Assembly: GCA_030824495.1 (NCBI GenBank)
Contig: JAVBXP010000044.1
Coordinates: forward strand, 1 to 64,000
DNA length: 64,000 bases
DNA from: a bacterium
Lineage (GTDB): Bacteria > Pseudomonadota > Alphaproteobacteria > Caulobacterales > Caulobacteraceae
Reading direction: 5' to 3'
Of the stretch, positions 38,117 through 47,455 are shown piece by piece. The translations under genes were made by a program, and so were the position numbers. A model generated the notes under the pieces. That model was given only the letters and a program-made list of their open reading frames with translations. It ran no database searches and was not told the DNA's origin. Position 1 is the first letter of the stretch. Each line of letters opens with the position of its first letter.

Positions 38117-39526
38117 TCAGGCGTAGGCGGGCTGGCCGTACAGACGGTCGAAAACCGGTGGAAGGCTGTCGGGCAGGCCCAGCAACGGGCCGGACGACAG
38201 CAAAAGCACCACTTCGTCGCCCTTCAGGTTCGAAAGGGCGGCGGTCGCCTGCTCGCGGCTGGCCACCGCCTCGACCGCAACACCGGCGGCGCGGGTCCGG
38301 GCCACAATCTCCTCGTGGCTCGATTGATGGTGACTGTCCGCTCCGTGCACCGGTGGCGGGCAGATCAGCACCCGAGAGGCGCCTTCGAACACGGTGTCGT
38401 ACCAGGAGAGCGCGTCGCGGCTGCGCCAGCTGAAGGTATGGGGCTCGAAGACCACGACCAACGGGCGGCTGGGATAGTGCAGCCGCATCGCACTAATGGC
38501 CGAGTGGGCCTTTTCGTACGAGCTGCCGAAGCCCTCGATGACCGGGACCGCCGAGGTGGTTGTCAGGCGATCAAGCCGGCGGCGAATTCCTGCGAAACTG
38601 GCCAGGCCCGCGACCAGCGCCGCCTCGCTCACCAGTTCGCGCTCCAGCAGGAAGGCGGCGACGCCGACGATGTTCTCGACATTGTGCGCGCCCAGAAGCT
38701 GGGTGGTGAGGGCGATCTTGCGGCCGCCCAGCCCGATCAGGTCGAAGCGCGTGGTTTCGCCATAGACGACATCGCGGCTAAACCAGCCATCGCAGGGCGC
38801 TGTGTCGTACCAGACCACGCGGGCCTTGGTTTCATGCGCCACGGCGCGGATGGCTGGGTGATCACGCATCACCGCCACGCCCTGCGCCGGCAAGGCGCGC
38901 AGCAGATCGAGGAACGGCGCCTCGTACTCGGCGAAGGTCGGGAAGACGTTGACGTGGTCGTGGACCAGCGAGGTCAGCAGCAGGTGGTCGGGGTGATAGA
39001 GCGCGAACTTGGAGCGGCGGTCGGTGGCCGAAACGATGTACTCATCGCCCTCCAGCACCACGTCGCCGCCGCCCCATTGGCCGGTCGCCGGCAACGACGG
39101 CGAGATCGCCCCGACCATCCAGCCTGGATCAGCCCCCGCCTGCAGCAGGATGTGGGCCATCAGGGCGGTGCAGGTCGACTTGCCGAACGATCCGGCGACC
39201 ACGGTGGTCAGGCGACCGCTGGTCACCTCGCCGAGCATTTCGGCGAAGGTGGTGACCCGCGCGCCCCGCGCCCTGGCCTCGATGACCTCGGGATTGGATT
39301 CCGCCCCCAGCTTGGCGCTGGTTCCGAGGATCAGGATGTCGAGGTCGGCGGGGAGATTCGCCGCGTCGAATCGCCGGTGGAAAGGAAAGCCCAACCCTTC
39401 GACATAGGTCGACATCGGCGGGAATACGTCTTCGTCGGAACCGGAGATTTCGTGGCCTGCGTCGCGCAGCATCAGGGCGACGGCGCTCATGCCCGCCCCA
39501 GCTATTCCCGTGAAATGGATGCGCAT
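38117..39526 (-). CDS. mpl: UDP-N-acetylmuramate:L-Ala-gamma-D-Glu-meso-DAP ligase
   Basis: MRIHFTGIAGAGMSAVALMLRDAGHEISGSDEDVFPPM; AGSFGKSTCTALMAHIL. Confidence 0.92.
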   Translation of the reverse strand: MRIHFTGIAGAGMSAVALMLRDAGHEISGSDEDVFPPMSTYVEGLGFPFHRRFDAANLPADLDILILGTSAKLGAESNPEVIEARARGARVTTFAEMLGEVTSGRLTTVVAGSFGKSTCTALMAHILLQAGADPGWMVGAISPSLPATGQWGGGDVVLEGDEYIVSATDRRSKFALYHPDHLLLTSLVHDHVNVFPTFAEYEAPFLDLLRALPAQGVAVMRDHPAIRAVAHETKARVVWYDTAPCDGWFSRDVVYGETTRFDLIGLGGRKIALTTQLLGAHNVENIVGVAAFLLERELVSEAALVAGLASFAGIRRRLDRLTTTSAVPVIEGFGSSYEKAHSAISAMRLHYPSRPLVVVFEPHTFSWRSRDALSWYDTVFEGASRVLICPPPVHGADSHHQSSHEEIVARTRAAGVAVEAVASREQATAALSNLKGDEVVLLLSSGPLLGLPDSLPPVFDRLYGQPAYA

Positions 39527-39809
39527 TCCGCCCAAAACCTCTGTTTCCCTGCTGGTATCGAGCCACGCGCCGCCCGTCGAGGGGCTAAGGCGTCGCGGCC
39601 CGCCCATTCAGCGCCAAGCCCGTTAACCCCCGACTAACCAAGCGATCAGAGCGCCCGGGCCACCCTCAGGGAAGACACCCCGCCGCAAAACACTCTGAAC
39701 GACGGCGCCGACAGGGTTCCTTTTCGCTCCCTGTGGGCGCTTTTCGATCGCCGCACTTCTGCGCTTGCGCGCCCGACGAACGCTGGGTATATCGCCGCCT
39801 CCAACGTGA

Positions 39810-39885
39810 TCCCCGATAGCTCAGCTGGTAGAGCAGTCGGCTGTTAACCGACTTGTCGCAGGTTCGAGTCCTGCTCGGGGAGCCA
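39810..39885 (+). tRNA. tRNA-Asn (GTT), copy 1
   Basis: TCCCCGATAGCTCAG...CTGTTAA anticodon loop...GGTTCGAGTCC...TCGGGGAGCCA. Confidence 0.96.
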
Positions 39886-39996
39886 CCTTGGATTTCCACT
39901 TCAGCCGTAGAGATACTTCCCCCGTCCGGGAGCGACTTTGATCGTGGCTGATTGCACACCCGACCAAGGCTGGGTATATCGCCGCCTCCAACGTGA

Positions 39997-40072
39997 TCCT
40001 CGATAGCTCAGTTGGTAGAGCAGTCGGCTGTTAACCGACTTGTCGCAGGTTCGAGTCCTGCTCGGGGAGCCA
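39997..40072 (+). tRNA. tRNA-Asn (GTT), copy 2
   Basis: Same as copy 1 except C-to-T at acceptor position 4 and in the D-loop. Confidence 0.95.
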
Positions 40073-40174
40073 CCTTGGATTTCCATTCCAACTGGTAGAG
40101 ACGCCCGCCCCGCTGGGGAGCGGCGCTTCGTCTTGGCCGATTGCAAGCATGGCTCGCGGCGGTAAGCTCGCCTC

Positions 40175-40795
40175 ATGTCCGAGCCTCGATCCATCAAACG
40201 CCGCACCTTCCTCGTCGCCGCGGCCGCGACCGCCGCCTCCCCGACCTTGGCCCAGGCGCCCGCCGCGCCAGTGCGGGTCAAGCTGGAGACCGGCGATGGG
40301 CCGATCGTCCTGGAGCTCTATCCAGACAAGGCGCCGATCACCGCCGGCAACTTCCTGCGCTATGTCGACGGCAAGCGATTTGACGGGGCGACCTTTTATC
40401 GGGCGTCGAAGGTGCCCAATGCGCCGGAGTTTGGCCTGATCCAGGGCGGTGTGCAGAACGATCCGGCCCGTGTCCTGAAGCCCATCGCCCACGAACCGAC
40501 CACCAAGACCGGCCTTTCGCATACCGATGGGGTGATCTCGATGGGGCGGACCAATCCCGGCACGGCCACCTCGGACTTCTTCATCGTCCTGGGCGACATG
40601 ACCTACATGGACGCCGATCCGAAACAGCCTGGCGACAATCTGGGCTTCGCGGCCTTCGGTAAGGTCGTCGAGGGCATGGACACGGCGCGCAAGATTCTGG
40701 CCGAACCTACATCCCAGACCGCCGGCGTCGGGGTTATGAAGGGCGAAATGCTGGCCAAGCCGGTGAAGATCATCAGCGCTCGCCGGGTGAACTGA
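40175..40795 (+). CDS. Exported cyclophilin-type peptidyl-prolyl isomerase
   Basis: Signal IKRRTFLVAAAATAASPTLAQA; GATFYRASKVPNAPEFGLIQGG, ISMGRTNPGTATSDFFIVLGD. Confidence 0.92.
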   Translation: MSEPRSIKRRTFLVAAAATAASPTLAQAPAAPVRVKLETGDGPIVLELYPDKAPITAGNFLRYVDGKRFDGATFYRASKVPNAPEFGLIQGGVQNDPARVLKPIAHEPTTKTGLSHTDGVISMGRTNPGTATSDFFIVLGDMTYMDADPKQPGDNLGFAAFGKVVEGMDTARKILAEPTSQTAGVGVMKGEMLAKPVKIISARRVN

Positions 40796-40804
40796 AGCCC
40801 GGGC

Positions 40805-41173
40805 TCAGTGGCCGCCTTCTACCCAGGGCACGCCCGCCGCGCGGAACGCCTCCGCCAGCGCAGCTTCCAGGTCCAGCGCCTCCCAGCGGCGCATCGGATT
40901 GAGGTGCGCCACGAGGTCCGGCAATAGCCGCACGCCGAAGCGCCGAGCCGCGCCGCTGGCCTTGTAGCCGGTCTTGTGCTGGTCGAAGCGTAGGTCCGGG
41001 TCGCGCGAGGTTTGGCCGACATAGAGGCCCCAGGGCTCGGCGCGGCGGCTATCGTGCAGCATGACGACATAGACCGACTGCCCGCCCCGGGAGGCTCCAC
41101 GGGTGGTCGCCTTAAGCGTGAGGGCGGCGCGCTGCGCCTTCCCCAGCCATGGCGGGCCAAGATCTCGAGACAC
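40805..41173 (-). CDS. GIY-YIG-like small protein
   Basis: VYVVMLHD...GLYVGQTSRDPDLRFDQHKTGYKAS. Confidence 0.65.
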   Translation of the reverse strand: MSRDLGPPWLGKAQRAALTLKATTRGASRGGQSVYVVMLHDSRRAEPWGLYVGQTSRDPDLRFDQHKTGYKASGAARRFGVRLLPDLVAHLNPMRRWEALDLEAALAEAFRAAGVPWVEGGH

Positions 41174-41182
41174 GGCCAGGGC

Positions 41183-42589
41183 CTAGGCCGCCGGGCGGCG
41201 AGCGGCCGCGCCGTCCATCGCCGAGGCAAGGACCTCATAGACACGCGGATCTACCGACTGGGCCGCATTGAACCGCAGATAGCTTCCGGCCGATTGCGAC
41301 AGGCTGAAAGCGTTTCCGGGGGCCAGCACCACGCCTTGCCCCAAAGCGCGCTGAGCCACCTCCCCCGAATCCAGGCCGCCTGGCAGCGCGCACCACAGGA
41401 ACATGCCGGCCGTGGGCTGGGTCCACGGCGTCAGCCCAAGCGCCACGAGCCGGGCGGAGGTCTCGCCCCGCGCCCGGGCCAGGCGCTCGCGCAGGCTGTC
41501 GAGATAGCGGCGATGACCGCCATCCTTGAGGATCGCCAACACCAGCTCGGCCGCCAGATGCCCGCCGCCGAACGAGGTCGCCACCTTCAGGTCGATCAGG
41601 CCCTCGATCCAGGCCGGCCGCGCAGCGATGTAGCCACAGCGGGCGGCGGCCGAGAGGGTCTTGGAAAAGCTGCCGATGCTGATGACCCGGTCCAGCCCGT
41701 CGAACGCCGCCAGGCGCGGCGCCGGCTCGTGCTCGAAGTCAGCATAGATGTCGTCCTCGACGATCAGCAGGTCGTGGCGTTCGGCGAGCTTCAGGATGCG
41801 ATGGGCGGCCACCGGCGACAGCGAGGCGCCAGTCGGGTTATGCGGCCCGGAATTAGTGATGTAGAGGCGCGGCGAGTGCTCAGCCAGGACCTCGGCAAAG
41901 GCCTCGATATCGGGCCCGGCCTGCGTATAGGGCACGCCAACGACCTTTACCCGGTGCGCCCGCAGCATGGCGTGGAAGTTGAAGTAGCAGGGATCATCGA
42001 CCAGCACGGTGTCGCCCGGCTCCAGCAGGAAGCGGCAGACGAGGTCGATGGCCTGGGTGCCCGACTCGGTCAGCATGATCTGACTGGGCGACGCCTCGAC
42101 GCTGTGTTCAGCCATCCTCCGAGCCAGGAGCTGGCGCAGGGCCGGCGAGCCCAGCGGCGGACCGTAGTCGGTGAGGTTCTGGGCGTCGGCCCTGGCCAGG
42201 GTCCGCAGACCACGGCGTATCCCCTCCTCCGGCATCCATGAAACCGGCAGCCAGCCGCAGCCTGGCTTGAGGGCCTCGGGACCAGCCTCCAGGGACTGGC
42301 GCGACACCCACAAGGGGTCGATGGAGCGATCGCGGCGCGGCTCCAACTCCGAAAGCGCCAAGGGCGGCGTGTGACCGGCCACGTAGAACCCGGAGCCGCG
42401 CCGGGGCTGGATCACCCCCTCGGCGGCCAGGCGGTCATAGGCCTCGACCACCGTGGATTTGGACACCCCCATCGCCGCGGCGAAGGCGCGGATCGACGGC
42501 GCCTTTGCGCCCGGCGCCAGGGCGCGGCGGGCGATCCGCTGGCGGACCTCGGACATGGTCCGTTCAACTAGGGAAAGTTCGAGCGCCAT
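41183..42589 (-). CDS. MocR/PdxR-type GntR-aminotransferase fusion regulator
   Basis: GntR HTH GAKAPSIRAFAAAMGVSKSTVVEAYDRLAAEG plus class-I aminotransferase domain (SIGSFSKTLSAAARCGYI). Confidence 0.92.
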   Translation of the reverse strand: MALELSLVERTMSEVRQRIARRALAPGAKAPSIRAFAAAMGVSKSTVVEAYDRLAAEGVIQPRRGSGFYVAGHTPPLALSELEPRRDRSIDPLWVSRQSLEAGPEALKPGCGWLPVSWMPEEGIRRGLRTLARADAQNLTDYGPPLGSPALRQLLARRMAEHSVEASPSQIMLTESGTQAIDLVCRFLLEPGDTVLVDDPCYFNFHAMLRAHRVKVVGVPYTQAGPDIEAFAEVLAEHSPRLYITNSGPHNPTGASLSPVAAHRILKLAERHDLLIVEDDIYADFEHEPAPRLAAFDGLDRVISIGSFSKTLSAAARCGYIAARPAWIEGLIDLKVATSFGGGHLAAELVLAILKDGGHRRYLDSLRERLARARGETSARLVALGLTPWTQPTAGMFLWCALPGGLDSGEVAQRALGQGVVLAPGNAFSLSQSAGSYLRFNAAQSVDPRVYEVLASAMDGAAARRPAA

Positions 42590-42694
42590 CCGTACCGGCC
42601 TTCGGATCAATACAGTTTGGCGTAATTGTACTGCACTGTGCCTGGATTGGCCAACCCACCGCCGCGATACCCGTCGCACGACAAGGAGCGTGCG

Positions 42695-43555
42695 ATGGAC
42701 GTCAGGACCAGCGGCTGGATCAACGGATTTCTCGGGGTCCTCATCTTCAGCGGATCGCTGCCGGCGACGCGGGTGGCGGTGGCTGATTTCGACCCGGTGT
42801 TCCTCACCGCCGCCAGGGCCTCGATCGCGGCCCTGATGGCGATGGCGCTGCTGCTCGCCCTGCGGGCCAAGCGCCCGGACGCAAGCGACCTTGGCTCCCT
42901 AGCCATCATCGCCGCCGGCGTGGTGTTGGGGTTTCCGCTGCTGACCGCGTTCGCGTTGCAGCACATCACCTCGGCGCACTCGATCGTCTTCATCGGCCTG
43001 CTGCCGCTGGCGACCGCCATCTTCGCGGTGGTGCGGGGCGGCGAGCGGCCAAGGCCGTCTTTCTGGCTGTTCGCCGGTTTTGGCGCGGCCCTGGTGGCCG
43101 GCTTCGCCTTGACGCGGGGGGCGGACGCCTCGCCGGTCGGGGACAGCCTGATGATCGCCGCCGTGATCGTCTGCGGCCTGGGCTATGCGGAAGGCGGCCA
43201 ACTCTCGCGCCGGCTGGGCGGCTGGCAGGTGATCTGCTGGGCGCTGGTGATCGCCCTGCCCGTCATGCTGCTGATCGGCTGGGTCGCGCGCCCGGCGACG
43301 CTGACAGGCGTGAGCGCGCCGGCCTGGCTGGGCCTGGCCTACATCTCGCTGTTCAGCATGCTGATCGGGTTCATCTTCTGGTACCGCGGCCTGGCCGAGG
43401 GCGGCGTGGCGGCGGTCGGACAACTACAGCTTCTGCAGCCGTTCTTCGGCCTGGCCCTGGCGGCGAGCCTGCTGCACGAGCCGGTCGGCTGGTCGATGGC
43501 GGCGGTGACGCTCGCCGTCGTGGTCTGCGTCGCGGGCGCCAAGCGGTTCGCCTGA
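42695..43555 (+). CDS. EamA/DMT-family transporter
   Basis: Ten-TM EamA-like sequence; divergent from MocR gene. Confidence 0.9.
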   Translation: MDVRTSGWINGFLGVLIFSGSLPATRVAVADFDPVFLTAARASIAALMAMALLLALRAKRPDASDLGSLAIIAAGVVLGFPLLTAFALQHITSAHSIVFIGLLPLATAIFAVVRGGERPRPSFWLFAGFGAALVAGFALTRGADASPVGDSLMIAAVIVCGLGYAEGGQLSRRLGGWQVICWALVIALPVMLLIGWVARPATLTGVSAPAWLGLAYISLFSMLIGFIFWYRGLAEGGVAAVGQLQLLQPFFGLALAASLLHEPVGWSMAAVTLAVVVCVAGAKRFA

Positions 43556-43568
43556 CATGCCACCCAAC

Positions 43569-43674
43569 TCGTCATCACCGGGCTTGTCCCGGTAATCCAT
43601 ACACACAAGCTTCACCGCGAAACCCCCATCCGCTCAGTCTATGGATGGCCGGCTCAAGCGGCCGGCCATAACGA
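43569..43674. repeat. Intergenic palindromic element, family B copy 2
   Basis: CTCGTCATCACCGGGCTTGTCCCGGTAATCCATAC...TCTATGGATGGCCGGCTCAAGCGGCCGGCCATAACGA. Confidence 0.8.
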
Positions 43675-43697
43675 ACGGATGGGGTGTGTGCGTGACC

Positions 43698-44267
43698 TTA
43701 GTCCTTGGCGCGTTCCTGATAGGAGCCGTCCTCAGTGAGGATGACCACGCGGGTGCCGGCCGCGATGTACGGCGGCACCAGGATGCGCGCGCCATTCGTC
43801 AGGATAGCGGGCTTGTAGGAAGACGAAGCGGTCTGGTTCTTCACCGCCGGTTCGGTCTCGGCGATCTCGAAAGTCACCAGACGCGGCAGTTCCATGGCGA
43901 TCGGAACGCCTTCGTGGGTGGAGAGCTGGACGGTCATGCCGTCCTGCAGCCAGGACGCGTTGTCGCCGACAACGTCTTCCGACACCACGACCTGGTCGTA
44001 GGTTTCGGGCTGCATGAAGTGGAAGCCTTCACCGTCCTGGTAGAGGAAGTTGTAGTTGCGGTCGTCGACGAAGGCGCGTTCGACCTGCTCGGTCGTGCGC
44101 CAGCGTTCGGAAACCTTCACGCCGTCGGAGATGCGGCGCATGTTGAGCTGGGTCACCGGCGTGCCCTTGCCGGGGTGGATGTTCTCCGCCGTCAGGACGA
44201 CATAGAGCTTGCCGTCCATGTCTACGACGGCGCCTTTCCGGAGCGAGCTGGCAGCTACCTTCGTCAA
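43698..44267 (-). CDS. efp: Elongation factor P (TTG start inferred)
   Basis: [48 protein letters not shown]. Confidence 0.93.
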   Translation of the reverse strand: MTKVAASSLRKGAVVDMDGKLYVVLTAENIHPGKGTPVTQLNMRRISDGVKVSERWRTTEQVERAFVDDRNYNFLYQDGEGFHFMQPETYDQVVVSEDVVGDNASWLQDGMTVQLSTHEGVPIAMELPRLVTFEIAETEPAVKNQTASSSYKPAILTNGARILVPPYIAAGTRVVILTEDGSYQERAKD

Positions 44268-44404
44268 GTGGTTAGTCCTCGAACCTATTGGGGAGCCGAA
44301 AAGCGGCCCCGCGCGATTCCGCACGCCGGCGGTTTGTCGCGCACCTATACGATTGGCGGCCAGTTCGCCAGACATGTTCGTTTTCGTCGCAGAGGGAAAC
44401 CGCC

Positions 44405-45466
44405 TTGCAAAGCCCTGTTTCGTCCTCCTGGTGGCGCGCCGACCTCCACGCCGAGCGGCGCGGCTTCCTGCTGGCGCGCAATGCGATCAAGCGCGCCTTC
44501 CGCGACTGGTTCGAGGCGCAGGGCTTCCTGGAGGTCGAGTGTGCGGCGCTGCAGGTCTCGCCCGGCAACGAGGCTCACCTGCACGCCTTCGCCACCGAAG
44601 CAGTCGGCATGGGCGGCGAGCGCACCCCGCTCTACCTGCACACCTCGCCGGAGTTTGCGGCCAAGAAGCTGCTGGCGGCGGGCGAGACCCAGATCTTCGA
44701 TTTCGCCAGGGTATGGCGCAATCGCGAGCGCGGTCCCTTGCACCACCCGGAGTTCACCCTGCTGGAGTGGTATCGGGCCGGCGCCCCCTATGAGACGCTG
44801 ATGGCCGACTGCGCGAGCCTGATGGCCGTGGCGGCCGAGAGCGCCGGCGCCAAGCTACTGTCCTTCCGCGGCCATGAGGCCGATCCGTTCCTGGAACCGG
44901 AGCGGGTGACCCTGGCCCAAGCCTTCGATCAGTTCGCGGGCATCGACCTGTTGGCCAGCGTGTCGGCGGACGGGTCCACTGATCGCGAGGGGCTGGCGGC
45001 GGCCGCCAAGAGCGCCGGCGTTCGAGTGTCGGACGACGACAACTGGGCCGACATCTACAGCAAGGTATTGGTCGAGCGGATCGAACCTAAGCTTGGCATG
45101 GGCCGACCGACCATTCTCTGCGAGTACCCGATCAGCGAAGCGGCCTTGGCGCGGCCCAAGGCGGCCGATCCACGGGTGGCCGAGCGTTTCGAGCTCTATG
45201 CCTGCGGCGTCGAACTCGCCAACGCCTTCGGCGAGCTCACCGACCCCGTGGAGCAACGGCGGCGGTTCGAGGCCGAGATGGACGAGAAGGCCCGCGTCTA
45301 TGGCGAACGCTATCCGATCGACGAGGACTTCCTGGCCGCCCTGCCCCACATGCCGCACGCCTGCGGATCGGCTCTCGGCTTCGACCGCCTGGTGATGCTG
45401 GCCACCGGCGCGGCCCGCATCGAACAGGTGCTCTGGACGCCGCTCGCGCCGACGCCGGGGCTATAG
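44405..45466 (+). CDS. epmA: EF-P lysyltransferase EpmA/GenX (TTG start inferred)
   Basis: Class II LysRS-like: [56 protein letters not shown]. Confidence 0.93.
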   Translation: MQSPVSSSWWRADLHAERRGFLLARNAIKRAFRDWFEAQGFLEVECAALQVSPGNEAHLHAFATEAVGMGGERTPLYLHTSPEFAAKKLLAAGETQIFDFARVWRNRERGPLHHPEFTLLEWYRAGAPYETLMADCASLMAVAAESAGAKLLSFRGHEADPFLEPERVTLAQAFDQFAGIDLLASVSADGSTDREGLAAAAKSAGVRVSDDDNWADIYSKVLVERIEPKLGMGRPTILCEYPISEAALARPKAADPRVAERFELYACGVELANAFGELTDPVEQRRRFEAEMDEKARVYGERYPIDEDFLAALPHMPHACGSALGFDRLVMLATGAARIEQVLWTPLAPTPGL

Positions 45467-45510
45467 GCCGCTGCGCCGCCCAACGCGGCGAATTTGCGAG
45501 AAGCCCCCGC

Positions 45511-46569
45511 ATGGGCCATATGCGCGCCATGACCGCCGCCCCCACCCTGCGCAGCCCGCAAGCGCTAGCCCACGCCGGCCTGATCGCGCCTGAGCGGCTG
45601 CCGGCGCTCGAACGCGTGGCGGCGCAATACGCGGTGGCCATCACGCCGGGCCTGGCCGAGCTGATTGATCCGGCCGATCCCGCCGATCCCATCGCCCGCC
45701 AGTTCCTGCCCGCCGAGGCCGAGTTGGAAATGGACGACCTGGAGAGCGCCGACCCGATCGGCGACTTCACCCACAGCCCGGTGGAAGGCATCGTCCATCG
45801 CTACGGCGACCGCGTGCTGCTGAAGATCACCCATACCTGCGCGGTCTATTGCCGGTTCTGCTTCCGGCGCGAGATGGTCGGACCCGACGGCCTCAAGCCG
45901 CTGACGCCCAAGGCGCTGGACGCAGCGCTGGCCTATGTGGCCGAGCACCCTGAGATCTGGGAGGTGATCGTCACAGGCGGCGACCCCCTGGTGCTGTCGC
46001 CGCGGCGCCTGGCGGAGTTGACGCAGCGGCTCGCCAGGATCGACCACGTGAAGGTAGTCCGCTTCCACACCCGCGTCCCGGCTGTAGATCCCCAGGCGAT
46101 CACCGAGGAACTGGTCGAGGCGCTGAAGTGCCCCGGCAAGGCGGTCTATGTCGCCCTGCACGCCAATCACCCGCGCGAGATGACCGCCGAGGTCCGCGCG
46201 GCCTGCGCCAGGTTCGTCGACGCTGGCCTGCCGATGATCAGCCAGACCGTCTTGCTGAAGGGCGTGAACGACGATCCGGCCGTACTCGGCGCCCTGATGC
46301 GGGCCTTCGTCGAGACGCGGATCAAGCCCTACTACCTGCACCAAGGCGACCTGGCGCCCGGCACCGGCCACCTGCGCACCAGCGTGGAAGAAGGCCGGGC
46401 GGTGATGCGCGAGATGCGCGGCCGGTTCTCGGGCCTGTGCCAGCCGACCTATGTGCTCGACATCCCCGATGGCCACGGCAAGGTCCCGATCGGGCCGAAC
46501 TACCTGGCGCAGGGCGGAGAAGTCGAGGACCCGAACGGTGTCTCGCACGCCTATCCGCCGCGGCGTTGA
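45511..46569 (+). CDS. epmB: EF-P (R)-beta-lysine 2,3-aminomutase family protein
   Basis: KITHTCAVYCRFCFRREMVG radical-SAM motif; GKVPIGPNYL. Confidence 0.92.
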   Translation: MGHMRAMTAAPTLRSPQALAHAGLIAPERLPALERVAAQYAVAITPGLAELIDPADPADPIARQFLPAEAELEMDDLESADPIGDFTHSPVEGIVHRYGDRVLLKITHTCAVYCRFCFRREMVGPDGLKPLTPKALDAALAYVAEHPEIWEVIVTGGDPLVLSPRRLAELTQRLARIDHVKVVRFHTRVPAVDPQAITEELVEALKCPGKAVYVALHANHPREMTAEVRAACARFVDAGLPMISQTVLLKGVNDDPAVLGALMRAFVETRIKPYYLHQGDLAPGTGHLRTSVEEGRAVMREMRGRFSGLCQPTYVLDIPDGHGKVPIGPNYLAQGGEVEDPNGVSHAYPPRR

Positions 46570-46636
46570 GCAAACGCGGTTCTTAGCCTAGCCTCGGGTC
46601 ATCCCGCGCACGCGGTCGGCCGAGGGGGGACCTCGC

Positions 46637-47092
46637 ATGACGTCACGAAATTCGGTCTTGGCCGCGATCGTGCTGGGCGGCCTGGTCGCCGGCACGGTGG
46701 ATATCGGCGCGGCCATGCTGATCAGCGGCAAGAGCATGGCCTTCATCCTGCAGTTCATCGCCAGCGGCGCGATAGGCAAAGGCGCGTTTGACGGCGGAAC
46801 GGGAACCGTCGTGTTGGGCGCGCTTCTGCAAGGGGCGATGTCGCTGATCATCGCGGCGATCTTCGTGCTGGCGAGTTTGAAACTGCCCTGGATGCGGCGG
46901 CGCTGGGTGGCCGCCGGCCTGGCGTTCGGCGTGGCGACCTATTTCGTCATGACGTACGTGGTCGTCCCGCTCTCGGCGGTGGGCGGCGGCTGGCACTTCT
47001 CGCCCCTGCCGTTCATCAAGAACCTGGCGGCCATGCTGGTCTTTGGCCTGATCGTCTCGGCCTTCGCGCGGCGGTACGTGAGGCCAGTCTAG
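46637..47092 (+). CDS. Hypothetical multi-pass membrane protein
   Basis: Four hydrophobic segments in a 151-aa ORF with ATG start. Confidence 0.75.
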   Translation: MTSRNSVLAAIVLGGLVAGTVDIGAAMLISGKSMAFILQFIASGAIGKGAFDGGTGTVVLGALLQGAMSLIIAAIFVLASLKLPWMRRRWVAAGLAFGVATYFVMTYVVVPLSAVGGGWHFSPLPFIKNLAAMLVFGLIVSAFARRYVRPV

Positions 47093-47451
47093 GCGGGGCT
47101 CTGGCTCACCACGACGACCAGCCCGGCGAGCATCAACCCGTAGCCAATCGCCATCTGCCAGGAGAACGCCTCCTTGAAGATCAGCCACGCCGCCAGCGGC
47201 ACCAGCGCCGAGCCGACCAGCGAGAACATGTAGGCGCTGGAGAGCGGCACGCGGGTGAGGACGTAGAACCAGAACACGGCCGTCACGCCGTACCAGGCGA
47301 AGGCTCCCATCAAAGGCCAGTTCTGCAGGACCCGCAGGATGAAGGGTCCCTCAAGCCGGGTGTCGTACATCGACGCCCACTTGAACATCACCTGGCCGAC
47401 CGGCAGGGCGACAGCGAAGACGGAGCACAGCAACGCGTCCTTCCAATGCAT
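47089..47451 (-). CDS. SMR/EamA-like four-TM protein, possible polyprenyl-phosphate-sugar flippase
   Basis: PVGQVMFKWASM...VFWFYVLTRVPLSSAYMFSLVGSALVPLAAWLIFKE. Confidence 0.8.
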   Translation of the reverse strand: MHWKDALLCSVFAVALPVGQVMFKWASMYDTRLEGPFILRVLQNWPLMGAFAWYGVTAVFWFYVLTRVPLSSAYMFSLVGSALVPLAAWLIFKEAFSWQMAIGYGLMLAGLVVVVSQSPA

Positions 47452-47455
47452 CAGT

